This document shows, piece by piece, positions 1 to 5,315 of a DNA stretch of 8,877 bases. Positions within the stretch are counted from its first letter, which is position 1; each line of letters opens with the position of its first letter. The position numbers and the translations under genes are program-made. Source of the stretch: Thermodesulfovibrionales bacterium (GTDB lineage Bacteria; Nitrospirota; Thermodesulfovibrionia; Thermodesulfovibrionales; SM23-35). The stretch lies in NCBI GenBank assembly GCA_020062205.1, contig JAGUWT010000035.1:1-8877 (forward strand), given 5' to 3'. The notes below the pieces were generated by a model, which ran no database searches, had not been told where the DNA came from, and saw only the letters and a list, made by a program, of their open reading frames with translations.

Positions 1-17
1 TCCTCACTCAATGAGTG

Positions 18-80
18 CACAGAGAAATTTCTTTTTCTCTTATATTTATCAGTGCCTTTCTCTGTGTCCTCTGTGGTGAA
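18..80. repeat. Palindromic intergenic repeat, left copy
   Basis: CACAGAGAAA (18-27) is the reverse complement of TTTCTCTGTG (57-66), so the stretch can fold around an AT-rich loop. Its right end, CTCTGTGTCCTCTGTGGTGAA (60-80), recurs almost unchanged at 1015-1035 and in inverted orientation at 881-898. I see no coding potential here. A short CACTC/GAGTG hairpin (5-9/13-17) lies just to the left. This looks like one member of a dispersed non-coding repeat family. The part left of position 1 is not visible. Confidence 0.6.
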
Positions 81-95
81 TCGCCTTTTTTAGGT
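63..95. repeat. Left arm of inverted repeat flanking gntR
   Basis: Positions 67-95 are the exact reverse complement of 866-894 (29 of 29 bases). With one mismatch the match extends outward to 63 and 898. The arm ends 26 bases before the gntR start codon, and the opposite arm begins one base after its stop codon, so the pair brackets the gene tightly. It overlaps the right end of the palindromic repeat at 18-80. Confidence 0.85.
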
Positions 96-121
96 ATTAA
101 TTTTAGGAGGTTTTACTTTTA

Positions 122-865
122 ATGGATCAAACAATTGACAGGGATTATCCTCAAAAAAAGCTCTATATCCAGCTTATTGATATATTGAAAAATAAGCTCC
201 GGAATGGACAATGGCCTGTTGGTTCACAAATACCTACAGAGGATGAGCTTTGTAAAATATACGGTGTGAGCAGGGCAACGGTAAGAAGCGCTATTTTAGA
301 TCTTGTACGGCTGGGTTATCTGACCCGCCAGCAAGGAAAAGGTACATTTGTATGTAAAAAGATCATCTCTGAAGAGCTAACAGTCCTTACGAGTTTTAAA
401 GAGCTTATGTTTGAATCAGGGGTCAAATATTCTACAAAAGTACTTTCCCAAACAATAATGATGCCTGTTGACGACCTCGATTTAAAGCTGAATATCCCTG
501 AGGATAAGCATATCATTTATTTTAAGAGATTGCGAATAATTGACAATGAACCCGTTTTATTGAAAGAAACATATATTCCTTATCATATATGCCCTCAGCT
601 CCTGGAGGAAGATGTTGAGAACAACTCTATATTAGAATTATTAGAAACAAAATATGGAATAAAGTTGACAAAGGTTAAGGGTTGCATCGAGATTGCCAAT
701 CTTACGAAAGATGAAGCCGATCTTTTAGGGTTAACCGAAGGTTTTCCGGCATTGCTATTTACACAGCAATTCTATACAAACGATACAGTGGTAAAGTATA
801 CCCGTACAATTAAAAGGTCTGACCGGTTTAAATTTTATTTAGAATTTGAAAGGAGAGAAGCTTAA
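122..865 (+). CDS. GntR-family transcriptional regulator (HutC/UTRA type)
   Basis: A 247-residue cytoplasmic DNA-binding regulator. Residues about 10-80 form a GntR winged helix. The core GSQIPTEDELCKIYGVSRAT is followed by VRSAILDLVRLGYLTRQQGKG, which covers the recognition helix and the wing ending in GTF. Residues about 95-243 match a UTRA ligand-binding domain, with the family hallmarks YFKRLRIIDNEPVLLKETYIP and a late DRFKFYLEFER. Members of the HutC subfamily usually repress or activate nearby genes in response to a small metabolite. The ligand cannot be read from the sequence. The ATG is preceded by AGGAGG (105-110) with a long 11-base spacing. No nearer in-frame start fits better, because the winged helix begins almost at once. 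It is separated from the CBS gene by 206 bases of repeats, so it may be transcribed alone. Its targets could be the downstream genes, but no operator is proven. Family call is firm, regulon unknown. Confidence 0.93.
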   Translation: MDQTIDRDYPQKKLYIQLIDILKNKLRNGQWPVGSQIPTEDELCKIYGVSRATVRSAILDLVRLGYLTRQQGKGTFVCKKIISEELTVLTSFKELMFESGVKYSTKVLSQTIMMPVDDLDLKLNIPEDKHIIYFKRLRIIDNEPVLLKETYIPYHICPQLLEEDVENNSILELLETKYGIKLTKVKGCIEIANLTKDEADLLGLTEGFPALLFTQQFYTNDTVVKYTRTIKRSDRFKFYLEFERREA

Positions 866-898
866 ACCTAAAAAAGGCGATTCACCACAGAGGATACA
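866..898. repeat. Right arm of inverted repeat flanking gntR
   Basis: Positions 866-894 are the perfect reverse complement of 67-95. The arm begins one base after the gntR TAA stop. Its outer part (881-898) is also the left end of the long palindrome at 881-1035, so the two structures share sequence. Confidence 0.85.
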
Positions 899-1035
899 AA
901 AAAAGGATGAAGGATGAGGGATGAAGTATGAAAAATGAAGACAATATTGTAATAAATAGTTTTAAATCCTTCTTCATCCTTCGTAATTCATCCTTCATCC
1001 TTTCTAAATGTCATCTCTGTGTTCTCTGTGGTTAA
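881..1035. repeat. Long imperfect palindromic element between gntR and the CBS gene
   Basis: The outer ends are inverted: ACCACAGAGGATACA near 884-898 pairs with TGTTCTCTGTGGT near 1020-1032, with mismatches. Inside, AAAGGATGAAGGATGA (902-917) is the exact reverse complement of 988-1003, and the homology continues imperfectly inward (GGATGAAG-like words). The centre (about 940-965) is AT-rich. The whole spacer can fold into one long interrupted stem. No ORF, T-run or terminator is present. It resembles a miniature non-autonomous element or dispersed intergenic repeat. Confidence 0.7.
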
Positions 1036-1071
1036 GTTTTGACAATACGAATATAAATTCGAGGAGGTTTT

Positions 1072-1548
1072 ATGTCAGGAGATAAGAAAGTTAAGGATTT
1101 GATTATTGATGCCTTTGAATATCCTCATGTCCCCTACTGGTTTACGATAAAACAGGCGATCATGGTAATCAAAAAGTCAGCCGTGGGAACGGAGAAATTG
1201 GCTCCGACTGTATTGGTCTTCGACGAAAAGTATAACCTCATGGGTACATTAACCACCAGAGAGATCTTAATAGGTTTAGAGCCAGCTCTCTCGAAGCCTG
1301 AGGCAATAGCTGAGGGGGTGGCGGGCATGTTTGGCGAGGAGTCAAAGAAAAGGGCTGAAAGGCCAGTAAGTGAGGTTATGATTCCAGTCAGGTACTTTGT
1401 TGAGCCAGACGACCCCATCACAAAGGCAGCAGCATACCTGATGATCCACCATGACCTGATCTTACTGCCTGTCGTGAAGGAGAAGAAGCTTGTCGGGGTT
1501 GTAAGAATGACAGAGATATTCAATGAACTATCAAGTACTATTTTGTAA
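1072..1548 (+). CDS. CBS-domain pair protein
   Basis: A 158-residue soluble protein with two CBS motifs. The first spans about residues 5-68 and ends in VLVFDEKYNLMGTLTTREIL. The second spans about 98-153, with the typical VSEVMIPVRYFVEPDDPITKA start and an LLPVVKEKKLVGVVRMTEIF end. CBS pairs (Bateman modules) generally bind adenosine nucleotides and sense cellular energy. No catalytic or DNA-binding domain is attached, so this is a stand-alone sensor. An inter-CBS segment at about 70-98 (LEPALSKPEAIAEGVAGMFG) is longer than a minimal linker and could fold as a helix. AGGAGG (1062-1067) lies 4 bases before the ATG. The universal stress protein gene starts 18 bases after the stop, so the two are probably co-transcribed and may act together. 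The partner or target is unknown. Confidence 0.88.
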   Translation: MSGDKKVKDLIIDAFEYPHVPYWFTIKQAIMVIKKSAVGTEKLAPTVLVFDEKYNLMGTLTTREILIGLEPALSKPEAIAEGVAGMFGEESKKRAERPVSEVMIPVRYFVEPDDPITKAAAYLMIHHDLILLPVVKEKKLVGVVRMTEIFNELSSTIL

Positions 1549-1566
1549 GAAAGGAGGTGTAGTGAG

Positions 1567-2418
1567 ATGAGTGCATATCAAGTATGTCCGGTAGCAAAGA
1601 TGGAAAAGCTGCTTTTATCTACAGATGGTTCTGAATTCAGTGAAGGTGCAATAAGAGAGGCTATTAATTTAGCAAAGACGTGCGGCAGTAAACTCCATGT
1701 GATATCTGTTGCAGTTGAACCCGAGCTTCGTGAGTTTGCTGATACCTATCCATTAGCAGCTACTGAAAAGCTTGAAATGGCTACAAGACAGTATCTCGAG
1801 TCATTAAAAGAAAGGATTGAAAAGGAAGGGGTTTTGTGCGAGATACTTGTAGCCCGTGGTAAAGAGCCTTATCAATATATTGTTGATGAGGCAGCAAAAA
1901 ACAACGTAGAGATGATAATTATGGGCAGGCGTGGCAGGACAGGATTGATGCGACTTATGATGGGTAGCGTTACCGCAAAGACCATAGGCCATGCCCCCTG
2001 CAAGGTCATGGTTGTGCCGAGGTATGCTAAGCTTAACTTTGAAAGGATTCTTATTGCCACAGATGGCTCAATATTTAGCGAATTAGCATCCCGTGAGGCA
2101 ATTAGTATTTTAAAGCGTACTGGAGGTAGTCTGATCGCCCTTTCTGTTGCTAAGAAGGATGAAAATCTTCCTGTTGCAAAGGCAAGTGTTGATATGGTGA
2201 GAAATACTGCAGAAAAGGAAGGCATAAAGATTGAGGCCCTGACCCTGAAAGGTGAACCATATGAGGTAATAGTTAAGACTGCAGAACAGAAGAATGCAGG
2301 TCTTATAGTTGTTGGAAGTTATGGCAGAACAGGCATTGAAAGGCTCCTTATGGGAAGTGTGACAGAGAGGGTAATAGGACATGCAGGTTGTGCTGTTCTG
2401 GTAGTAAGAAAACCATAA
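1567..2418 (+). CDS. Tandem universal stress protein (two UspA domains)
   Basis: A 283-residue cytoplasmic protein made of two UspA domains, residues about 12-151 and 157-282. Each has the ATP-binding signature G-2X-G-9X-G-S: GRRGRTGLMRLMMGS (120-134) and GSYGRTGIERLLMGS (250-264). Each also has the early Asp of the nucleotide pocket (LLLSTDGS, D20; ILIATDGS, D166). Both domains therefore look competent to bind ATP, as in dimer-like fusions of this family. Such proteins support survival under starvation, redox or respiratory stress, but the mechanism is generally unclear. The ATG at 1567 follows AAGGAGGTG (1551-1559). A later Met at residue 12 is possible but lacks its own ribosome site. It forms a unit with the CBS gene 18 bases upstream. 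A 75-bp repeat and 226 bases separate it from the next gene, with no T-run terminator seen. Confidence 0.93.
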   Translation: MSAYQVCPVAKMEKLLLSTDGSEFSEGAIREAINLAKTCGSKLHVISVAVEPELREFADTYPLAATEKLEMATRQYLESLKERIEKEGVLCEILVARGKEPYQYIVDEAAKNNVEMIIMGRRGRTGLMRLMMGSVTAKTIGHAPCKVMVVPRYAKLNFERILIATDGSIFSELASREAISILKRTGGSLIALSVAKKDENLPVAKASVDMVRNTAEKEGIKIEALTLKGEPYEVIVKTAEQKNAGLIVVGSYGRTGIERLLMGSVTERVIGHAGCAVLVVRKP

Positions 2419-2497
2419 AAGAAGGTTTGAAGAGAAATGGTTGAGCAGGTATGTTATTGATCCTTAAAGATCTTAAAAGTCGTTTGAGATTTTCATT

Positions 2498-2572
2498 ATT
2501 GTCATTCCCCGACCTGATCGGGGAATCCAGAGAAAAAGTATGGATTATCCGGTCAAGCCGGATAATGACAAT
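2498..2572. repeat. Double-hairpin intergenic repeat (GTCATTCC family), copy 1
   Basis: The ends are inverted repeats, ATTGTCATT (2498-2506) and AATGACAAT (2564-2572). Inside are two perfect 9-bp stems: ATTCCCCGA (2504-2512) with TCGGGGAAT (2518-2526), and ATTATCCGG (2544-2552) with CCGGATAAT (2558-2566), both with 5-base loops. Related units lie at 4271-4297, 4307-4400, 4413-4469 and 5145-5239. No T-run follows, so I read it as a dispersed palindromic repeat, not an intrinsic terminator. It could still stall or stabilise transcripts. The rest of the 2419-2644 spacer shows only a ribosome binding site. Confidence 0.8.
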
Positions 2573-2630
2573 CATTGGAACAGAGTTCGCTATGAATTGC
2601 AAAAACTAAAATGAGAGAAAAATTTCAAGA

Positions 2631-2638
2631 AGGGAGGG
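2631..2638 (+). promoter_or_regulatory. Ribosome binding site deciding the TauE/SafE start
   Basis: AGGGAGGG directly abuts an ATG at 2639, leaving only one base after GGAGG, which is too close for initiation. The next in-frame ATG, at 2645, sits 7 bases from GGAGG. The downstream start is therefore preferred. The difference is only two residues. Confidence 0.7.
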
Positions 2639-2644
2639 ATGAAT

Positions 2645-3805
2645 ATGAAAGGAAGTAATCCAGAGGTTGAGGCGCTTCCCCTGTGGAAGGTAGCTTTTAA
2701 AAACTGGTATAAACTACCCTGGCTGGAGACCTTTATACTGTGCGGCACTGCCATCGTTGTTTATGTTGGCTGGCTATTGCTATCCCTGGCAATAGAGACT
2801 CCTCCTGGGGTAGAGAAAAGCACTTTTTATATATCGGCATGGGTCTCCGGTCTTTTCCTTATCAGCTTTGGCATTGGCTTTCTTGCCACATTGGCCGGAA
2901 TTGGAGGGGGAGTTCTGTGGTCTCCCATTGCTATGGCCTTTACCCCGATGGATAGCGTAGTTATCAGGGCAAGCGGCCTTATAGTAGCCATGTTTAACGG
3001 TCTGGTAGCTACAGGACCACTTGCGAGAACTGGAATGTTCAACCTCAGACTTGCCCTTTTTGCCTTGATGGCCTATGGGATAGGCGCCTTTGCGGGCGCT
3101 CAAGGGGCAATATACGTTGCAAGGGCCTTTGGGCCAGGAGGCGAAGGGGTCATCAGGATAATCCTGGCGCTTATAATGCTTTTCCTCTTCTTCTATTTCC
3201 TTCTGGGGGGCAAGAAGGTAGAATACCCTGAGGTGAAGAAGGAAGACGGTTTTACCCGTTTCTTTAAGATCCCTCTGCCTTATTATGAGGAATCTTTAGG
3301 AAGGGTGCTGGAGTATAAGCTATGTCGAGGCTGGTTGCTGTGGATAGCTGTTCTACTTGTAGGGATGATAGGCGGCTTTTATGGCATGGGTGCAGGATGG
3401 GCTTTAGTTCCGGCTCTGAACATCATAATGGGGGCACCGCTTAAGGTAGCAGCCGCTGCCAGCATGAGTATGCTCGGAATGGGAGATTGTATAGCTGTGT
3501 GGCCTTATTTCTTAGTTGGTGCTATGATTCCAGTAGTTATAGCGCCTCTACTGGTTGGACAGGTCGTGGGAGGGGTGTTAGGAGCATACGTTTTGATTGG
3601 GATGAGGGCCATATTTGTAAGGTTTATATTGATTGGTGTCCTGCTTTTCACCTCTTTCGGGCTTTTTACTAAAGGGGCATCCCTTTTAGGGTGGTTTTCA
3701 TTGCCCTTATGGGTCAGGTTAGGCTGGATGTTGGTCTGCGCTGCATTAGTTTTTTATCTCATAGGAAAAGATTATAAATGGTTTGGTAGTAAGGAAAGGA
3801 GGTAG
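2645..3805 (+). CDS. TauE/SafE-family membrane permease (putative anion exporter)
   Basis: A polytopic inner-membrane protein of 386 residues from ATG 2645 (388 if ATG 2639 is used; numbering here is from 2639). The pseudo-twofold TauE/SafE pattern is visible. A first glycine-rich motif, LAGIGGGVLWSPIAMAF (about 85-101), is echoed by MIGGFYGMGAGWALVPAL (about 243-260), each followed by a conserved small-residue helix. About eight to ten hydrophobic segments lie at roughly 30-52, 68-100, 104-125, 138-160, 170-190, 231-262, 286-318, 324-345 and 356-376. A charged cytoplasmic-type loop (190-228) joins the two halves. The family exports sulfite, sulfoacetate or other small organosulfur or carboxylate anions. 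The substrate here cannot be inferred. The N-terminus carries a 25-residue aromatic/basic extension before the first helix, somewhat long for the family. Its end overlaps the ribosome site of the next gene, indicating coupled translation. Confidence 0.87.
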   Translation: MKGSNPEVEALPLWKVAFKNWYKLPWLETFILCGTAIVVYVGWLLLSLAIETPPGVEKSTFYISAWVSGLFLISFGIGFLATLAGIGGGVLWSPIAMAFTPMDSVVIRASGLIVAMFNGLVATGPLARTGMFNLRLALFALMAYGIGAFAGAQGAIYVARAFGPGGEGVIRIILALIMLFLFFYFLLGGKKVEYPEVKKEDGFTRFFKIPLPYYEESLGRVLEYKLCRGWLLWIAVLLVGMIGGFYGMGAGWALVPALNIIMGAPLKVAAAASMSMLGMGDCIAVWPYFLVGAMIPVVIAPLLVGQVVGGVLGAYVLIGMRAIFVRFILIGVLLFTSFGLFTKGASLLGWFSLPLWVRLGWMLVCAALVFYLIGKDYKWFGSKERR

Positions 3806-3807
3806 GT

Positions 3808-4236
3808 ATGGAAGAAAGGCCTAAAATCCCACTCGACAACATTGTGGCCGGAGATATAATTTATTGGGTATGTATTATAGCCTCCATGCTCGCCATGATA
3901 GGGCCAGTTGTAAGCATACTATGGCCGGACAATAATATCGCAAACCCCTATAAAGTTTTTGATCTTGTCTGGGAGGGTAAGAATTCAGAGGAGGTCTGGG
4001 CAGCGACGACTCAGGAAGGGAAATATCCAGGGGCTCATTTCTGGGTACACCATCTTACTAAAGGTGATGGAATAACACAGCTTGGGGCCTGGCTTGGTTG
4101 TGTCTGTGCCTTGTGTGCTATCTTTCCCGCAGGATGGGTATTCTTTTTCAAGAGGGTATGGGGCTATTGGCTAATTAGCATGTGGGCCTGTTTTATGATT
4201 TCTTTCGCCATGCTGGGTATACTCGAGATGCATTGA
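3808..4236 (+). CDS. Small three-helix membrane protein coupled to the TauE/SafE gene, unrecognised
   Basis: A 142-residue protein I do not recognise. Hydrophobic segments lie at about residues 14-38, 88-113 and 115-138. Between the first two is a polar, aromatic-rich region of about 45 residues with FDLVWEGKNSEEVWAATTQE and GAHFWVHHLTKGDG. The clustered Trp and His residues (H77, W79, H81, H82) could bind a ligand or metal, but that is speculation. Cys residues occur at 22, 99, 103 and 128, mostly within helices. AAAGGAGG (3795-3802) lies inside the last codons of the permease gene, and the ATG is two bases after its stop. This coupling argues for a stoichiometric partner. Small three-helix proteins of the DUF1634 type often sit beside TauE/SafE genes. 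Position and topology resemble that, but I see no clear sequence match. It is followed by a long repeat-filled spacer. Confidence 0.8.
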   Translation: MEERPKIPLDNIVAGDIIYWVCIIASMLAMIGPVVSILWPDNNIANPYKVFDLVWEGKNSEEVWAATTQEGKYPGAHFWVHHLTKGDGITQLGAWLGCVCALCAIFPAGWVFFFKRVWGYWLISMWACFMISFAMLGILEMH

Positions 4237-4270
4237 TGGGTATAGTCAAGATGAAATAGGGTACGTATTC

Positions 4271-4297
4271 TGTCATTCCGTGCTTGACACGGAATCC
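4271..4297. repeat. GTCATTCC-family hairpin
   Basis: ATTCCGTG (4275-4282) pairs perfectly with CACGGAAT (4288-4295) around the loop CTTGA. It begins with TGTC and ends with CC, as in the other members. The loop and stem design match the first hairpin of the unit at 5145-5239. The second half of the unit seems to be missing or replaced by the next element. Confidence 0.65.
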
Positions 4298-4306
4298 AGT
4301 GCTTTT

Positions 4307-4400
4307 CTGTCATTCCCGCTCTTGTTCCCGCTCAGTCGGGAATCGGAAGAAGGATGCTGGACTGATCCCTGACAAGCAGGGACAAGAGCCAGCATGACAG
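4307..4400. repeat. GTCATTCC-family multi-hairpin unit with internal duplication
   Basis: Terminal inverted repeats CTGTCAT (4307-4313) and ATGACAG (4394-4400) enclose two stem regions. TTCCCG (4325-4330) pairs with CGGGAA (4337-4342). ATGCTGG (4354-4360) pairs with CCAGCAT (4389-4395), enclosing the inner stem TCCCTG/CAGGGA (4366-4371/4377-4382). The first stem carries a short duplication: TTCCCGCTC occurs twice (4313-4321 and 4325-4333), suggesting a local slippage or recombination event. Confidence 0.65.
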
Positions 4401-4412
4401 GAAGAGGCTGGT

Positions 4413-4469
4413 TGTCATTCCCGCTTGTCGGGAATCATTCAGAAAGATTCCGAACAAGTCGGAAAGACA
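4413..4469. repeat. GTCATTCC-family double-hairpin unit
   Basis: ATTCCCG (4417-4423) pairs with CGGGAAT (4429-4435) around CTTGT, and TTCCGA (4448-4453) pairs with TCGGAA (4459-4464) around ACAAG. The two loops are themselves complementary, as expected for a palindromic unit. The ends are TGTC and GACA. It is shorter than the copies at 2498-2572 and 5145-5239. Confidence 0.65.
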
Positions 4470-4487
4470 GATTACAACAGATTACAA
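4468..4487. repeat. Tandem 10-bp direct repeat
   Basis: CAGATTACAA occurs twice in immediate succession (4468-4477 and 4478-4487), without mismatch. It lies between two palindromic repeats, about 130 bases before the mrpE start. It could be a regulator site, a trace of a target duplication, or chance slippage. Nothing else in the window matches it. Confidence 0.5.
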
Positions 4488-4509
4488 TACGCCCTTAATA
4501 AGTTACTCT

Positions 4510-4600
4510 CCCCTCCCTCGATGGGAGGGGATGAAGGGGAGGGTGAAAACAAGACTTATAATCACCCCCACCCTAACCCTCCCCCGTCAAGGGGGAGGGG
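4510..4600. repeat. Inverted pair of C/G-rich palindromes
   Basis: CCCCTCCC (4510-4517) pairs with GGGAGGGG (4523-4530), and CCCTCCCCC (4577-4585) pairs with GGGGGAGGG (4591-4599). The flank of the first (GGGGAGGGTGA, about 4536-4546) faces the inverted flank of the second (TCACCCCCACCC, about 4562-4573), so the two units are arranged head to head around an AT-rich centre. A related single palindrome lies at 5270-5290. The second hairpin ends only a few bases before the mrpE ribosome site, so folding could affect mrpE expression. Confidence 0.7.
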
Positions 4601-4619
4601 ATCGTAGGGAGGTAATGTA

Positions 4620-5102
4620 GTGAGATATATTATCACCTTTATTATACTCTTCTTAAACTGGATAATATGGTCTGGCCAATTTGATGCCTGGCATCTCACA
4701 CTTGGTATTATTTCCTGCGCCCTCGTAACGTACTTATCCCATGATCTTCTGTTCAAGCGTGAAAGGTTTCAAAAGAAGGATATAACAGAGACTATTCGTT
4801 TCATTAAGTATGTACCCTGGCTTTTATATCAGATCATACTGGCCAATGTTCATGTAGCCAAAATAGCCCTCAATCCCAGGATGCCTATACAGCCTTCGCT
4901 TATAACCTTCAGGACTAAATTAAAGAAGGGAATTTCTCTTTTAACCTTTGGAAATTCTATTACCCTCACACCCGGCACCATCACTGCGGAGATCCGGGGA
5001 GGGGAATATTATATTGTCCATGCATTAGACAGAGCGGTTGCAGACGATCTCCTGACAGGAGAGATGGAAAATAGAGTAGCCCATATATTTGAGGAGGATT
5101 AG
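4620..5102 (+). CDS. mrpE: MrpE/MnhE/MbhA-type Na+/H+ antiporter subunit
   Basis: A 160-residue membrane protein, the usual length for MrpE. Two N-terminal hydrophobic segments (about 3-18 and 24-42) and a third (about 62-82) precede a conserved soluble C-terminal domain. The family motif NSITLTPGTITAEI (112-125) is followed by YYIVHALD (130-137). MrpE is a structural subunit of multi-subunit cation/proton antiporters and of the ion-translocating module of Mbh complexes. The start is GTG, 7 bases after AGGGAGG (4606-4612). The only nearby ATG (4615) is closed at once by a stop. This is the first gene of the operon. Its last codons plus stop contain GGAGGATTAG, a word repeated just before mrpF. 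The gap to mrpF is anomalous for this operon. Confidence 0.9.
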   Translation: MRYIITFIILFLNWIIWSGQFDAWHLTLGIISCALVTYLSHDLLFKRERFQKKDITETIRFIKYVPWLLYQIILANVHVAKIALNPRMPIQPSLITFRTKLKKGISLLTFGNSITLTPGTITAEIRGGEYYIVHALDRAVADDLLTGEMENRVAHIFEED

Positions 5103-5111
5103 TGTTTAGTG

Positions 5112-5128
5112 TCATTGACCCGAAAATA
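5112..5128. repeat. Left terminal inverted repeat of the mrpE-mrpF block
   Basis: TCATTGACCCGAAAATA is the exact reverse complement of 5299-5315 (17 of 17). The pair delimits 204 bp containing two other palindromic repeats. Confidence 0.8.
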
Positions 5129-5144
5129 GAAAATCTGTCCATCT

Positions 5145-5239
5145 GTCATTCCGCACTTGATGCGGAATCCAGAGCAATGAATATTTGCATGGTACTCATA
5201 CAAGGGGTACATCTGGACTCCTGCCTTCGCAGGAGTGAC
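5145..5239. repeat. GTCATTCC-family double-hairpin unit nested in the block
   Basis: ATTCCGCA (5148-5155) pairs with TGCGGAAT (5161-5168) around CTTGA, and ACTCCTGC (5217-5224) pairs with GCAGGAGT (5229-5236) around CTTC. The outer ends are GTCA and TGAC. This is the same architecture as 2498-2572 but about 20 bases longer. Confidence 0.75.
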
Positions 5240-5269
5240 GATTTCCAGTTCCTTTGTGAGCCCATACAC

Positions 5270-5290
5270 TCCCCCTTTGGAAAAGGGGGA
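5270..5290. repeat. C/G-rich palindrome nested in the block
   Basis: TCCCCCTTT (5270-5278) pairs with AAAGGGGGA (5282-5290) around a 3-base loop, followed by TGAAGGGG. The same trailing word follows the palindrome at 4510-4530, so the two belong to one family. Confidence 0.7.
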
Positions 5291-5298
5291 TGAAGGGG

Positions 5299-5315
5299 TA
5301 TTTTCGGGTCAATGA
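5299..5315. repeat. Right terminal inverted repeat of the mrpE-mrpF block
   Basis: TATTTTCGGGTCAATGA is the exact reverse complement of 5112-5128. It ends 15 bases before the second copy of the 10-bp direct repeat. Confidence 0.8.

Larger units (their letters stand above)
4237..4619. other. Gene-free spacer filled with palindromic repeats
   Basis: 383 bases without a credible gene. From left to right it holds a single hairpin (4271-4297), a 94-bp multi-hairpin unit (4307-4400), a double-hairpin unit (4413-4469), a tandem direct repeat (4468-4487), a pair of C/G-rich palindromes (4510-4600) and the mrpE ribosome site (AGGGAGG, 4606-4612). Any promoter for the mrp/mbh operon should be here, but I cannot point to a convincing -35/-10 pair. 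A 60-codon reading frame at 4425-4607 is made wholly of repeat sequence and is rejected. Confidence 0.8.

Noticed and set aside
63..898. Insertion sequence with gntR as cargo and terminal inverted repeats
   Set aside because: No transposase and no flanking target duplication are visible. The arm sequence also occurs as the end of other intergenic palindromes, so only an inverted-repeat bracket is claimed.
1039..1057. TTGACA (1039-1044) and TATAAA (1052-1057) as a promoter for the CBS gene
   Set aside because: The spacing is only 7 bases, far below the 16-18 needed, and no -10-like hexamer lies at the correct distance because the ribosome site is there.
1134..1523. 129-codon frame on the - strand
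   Set aside because: It is antisense to the CBS gene, which has clear domain content and a strong ribosome site.
2504..2526. Hairpin after the universal stress protein gene as a rho-independent terminator
   Set aside because: There is no T-run after the stem, and the same structure recurs elsewhere as part of a dispersed repeat.
4271..4600. Possible CRISPR array, given repeated palindromes
   Set aside because: Repeats differ in length and sequence, spacers are not uniform, and no cas genes are present.
4425..4607. 60-codon + strand frame between the three-helix protein gene and mrpE
   Set aside because: It is composed of the palindromic repeats, has low-complexity Pro/Gly/His content, lacks a ribosome site, and resembles translated repeat DNA, not a protein family.
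5102..5293. 63-codon + strand frame between mrpE and mrpF
   Set aside because: It lies inside the repeat block. The translation (CHSALDAESR, DSCLRRSDD) is the typical read-through of GTCATTCC-type hairpins.
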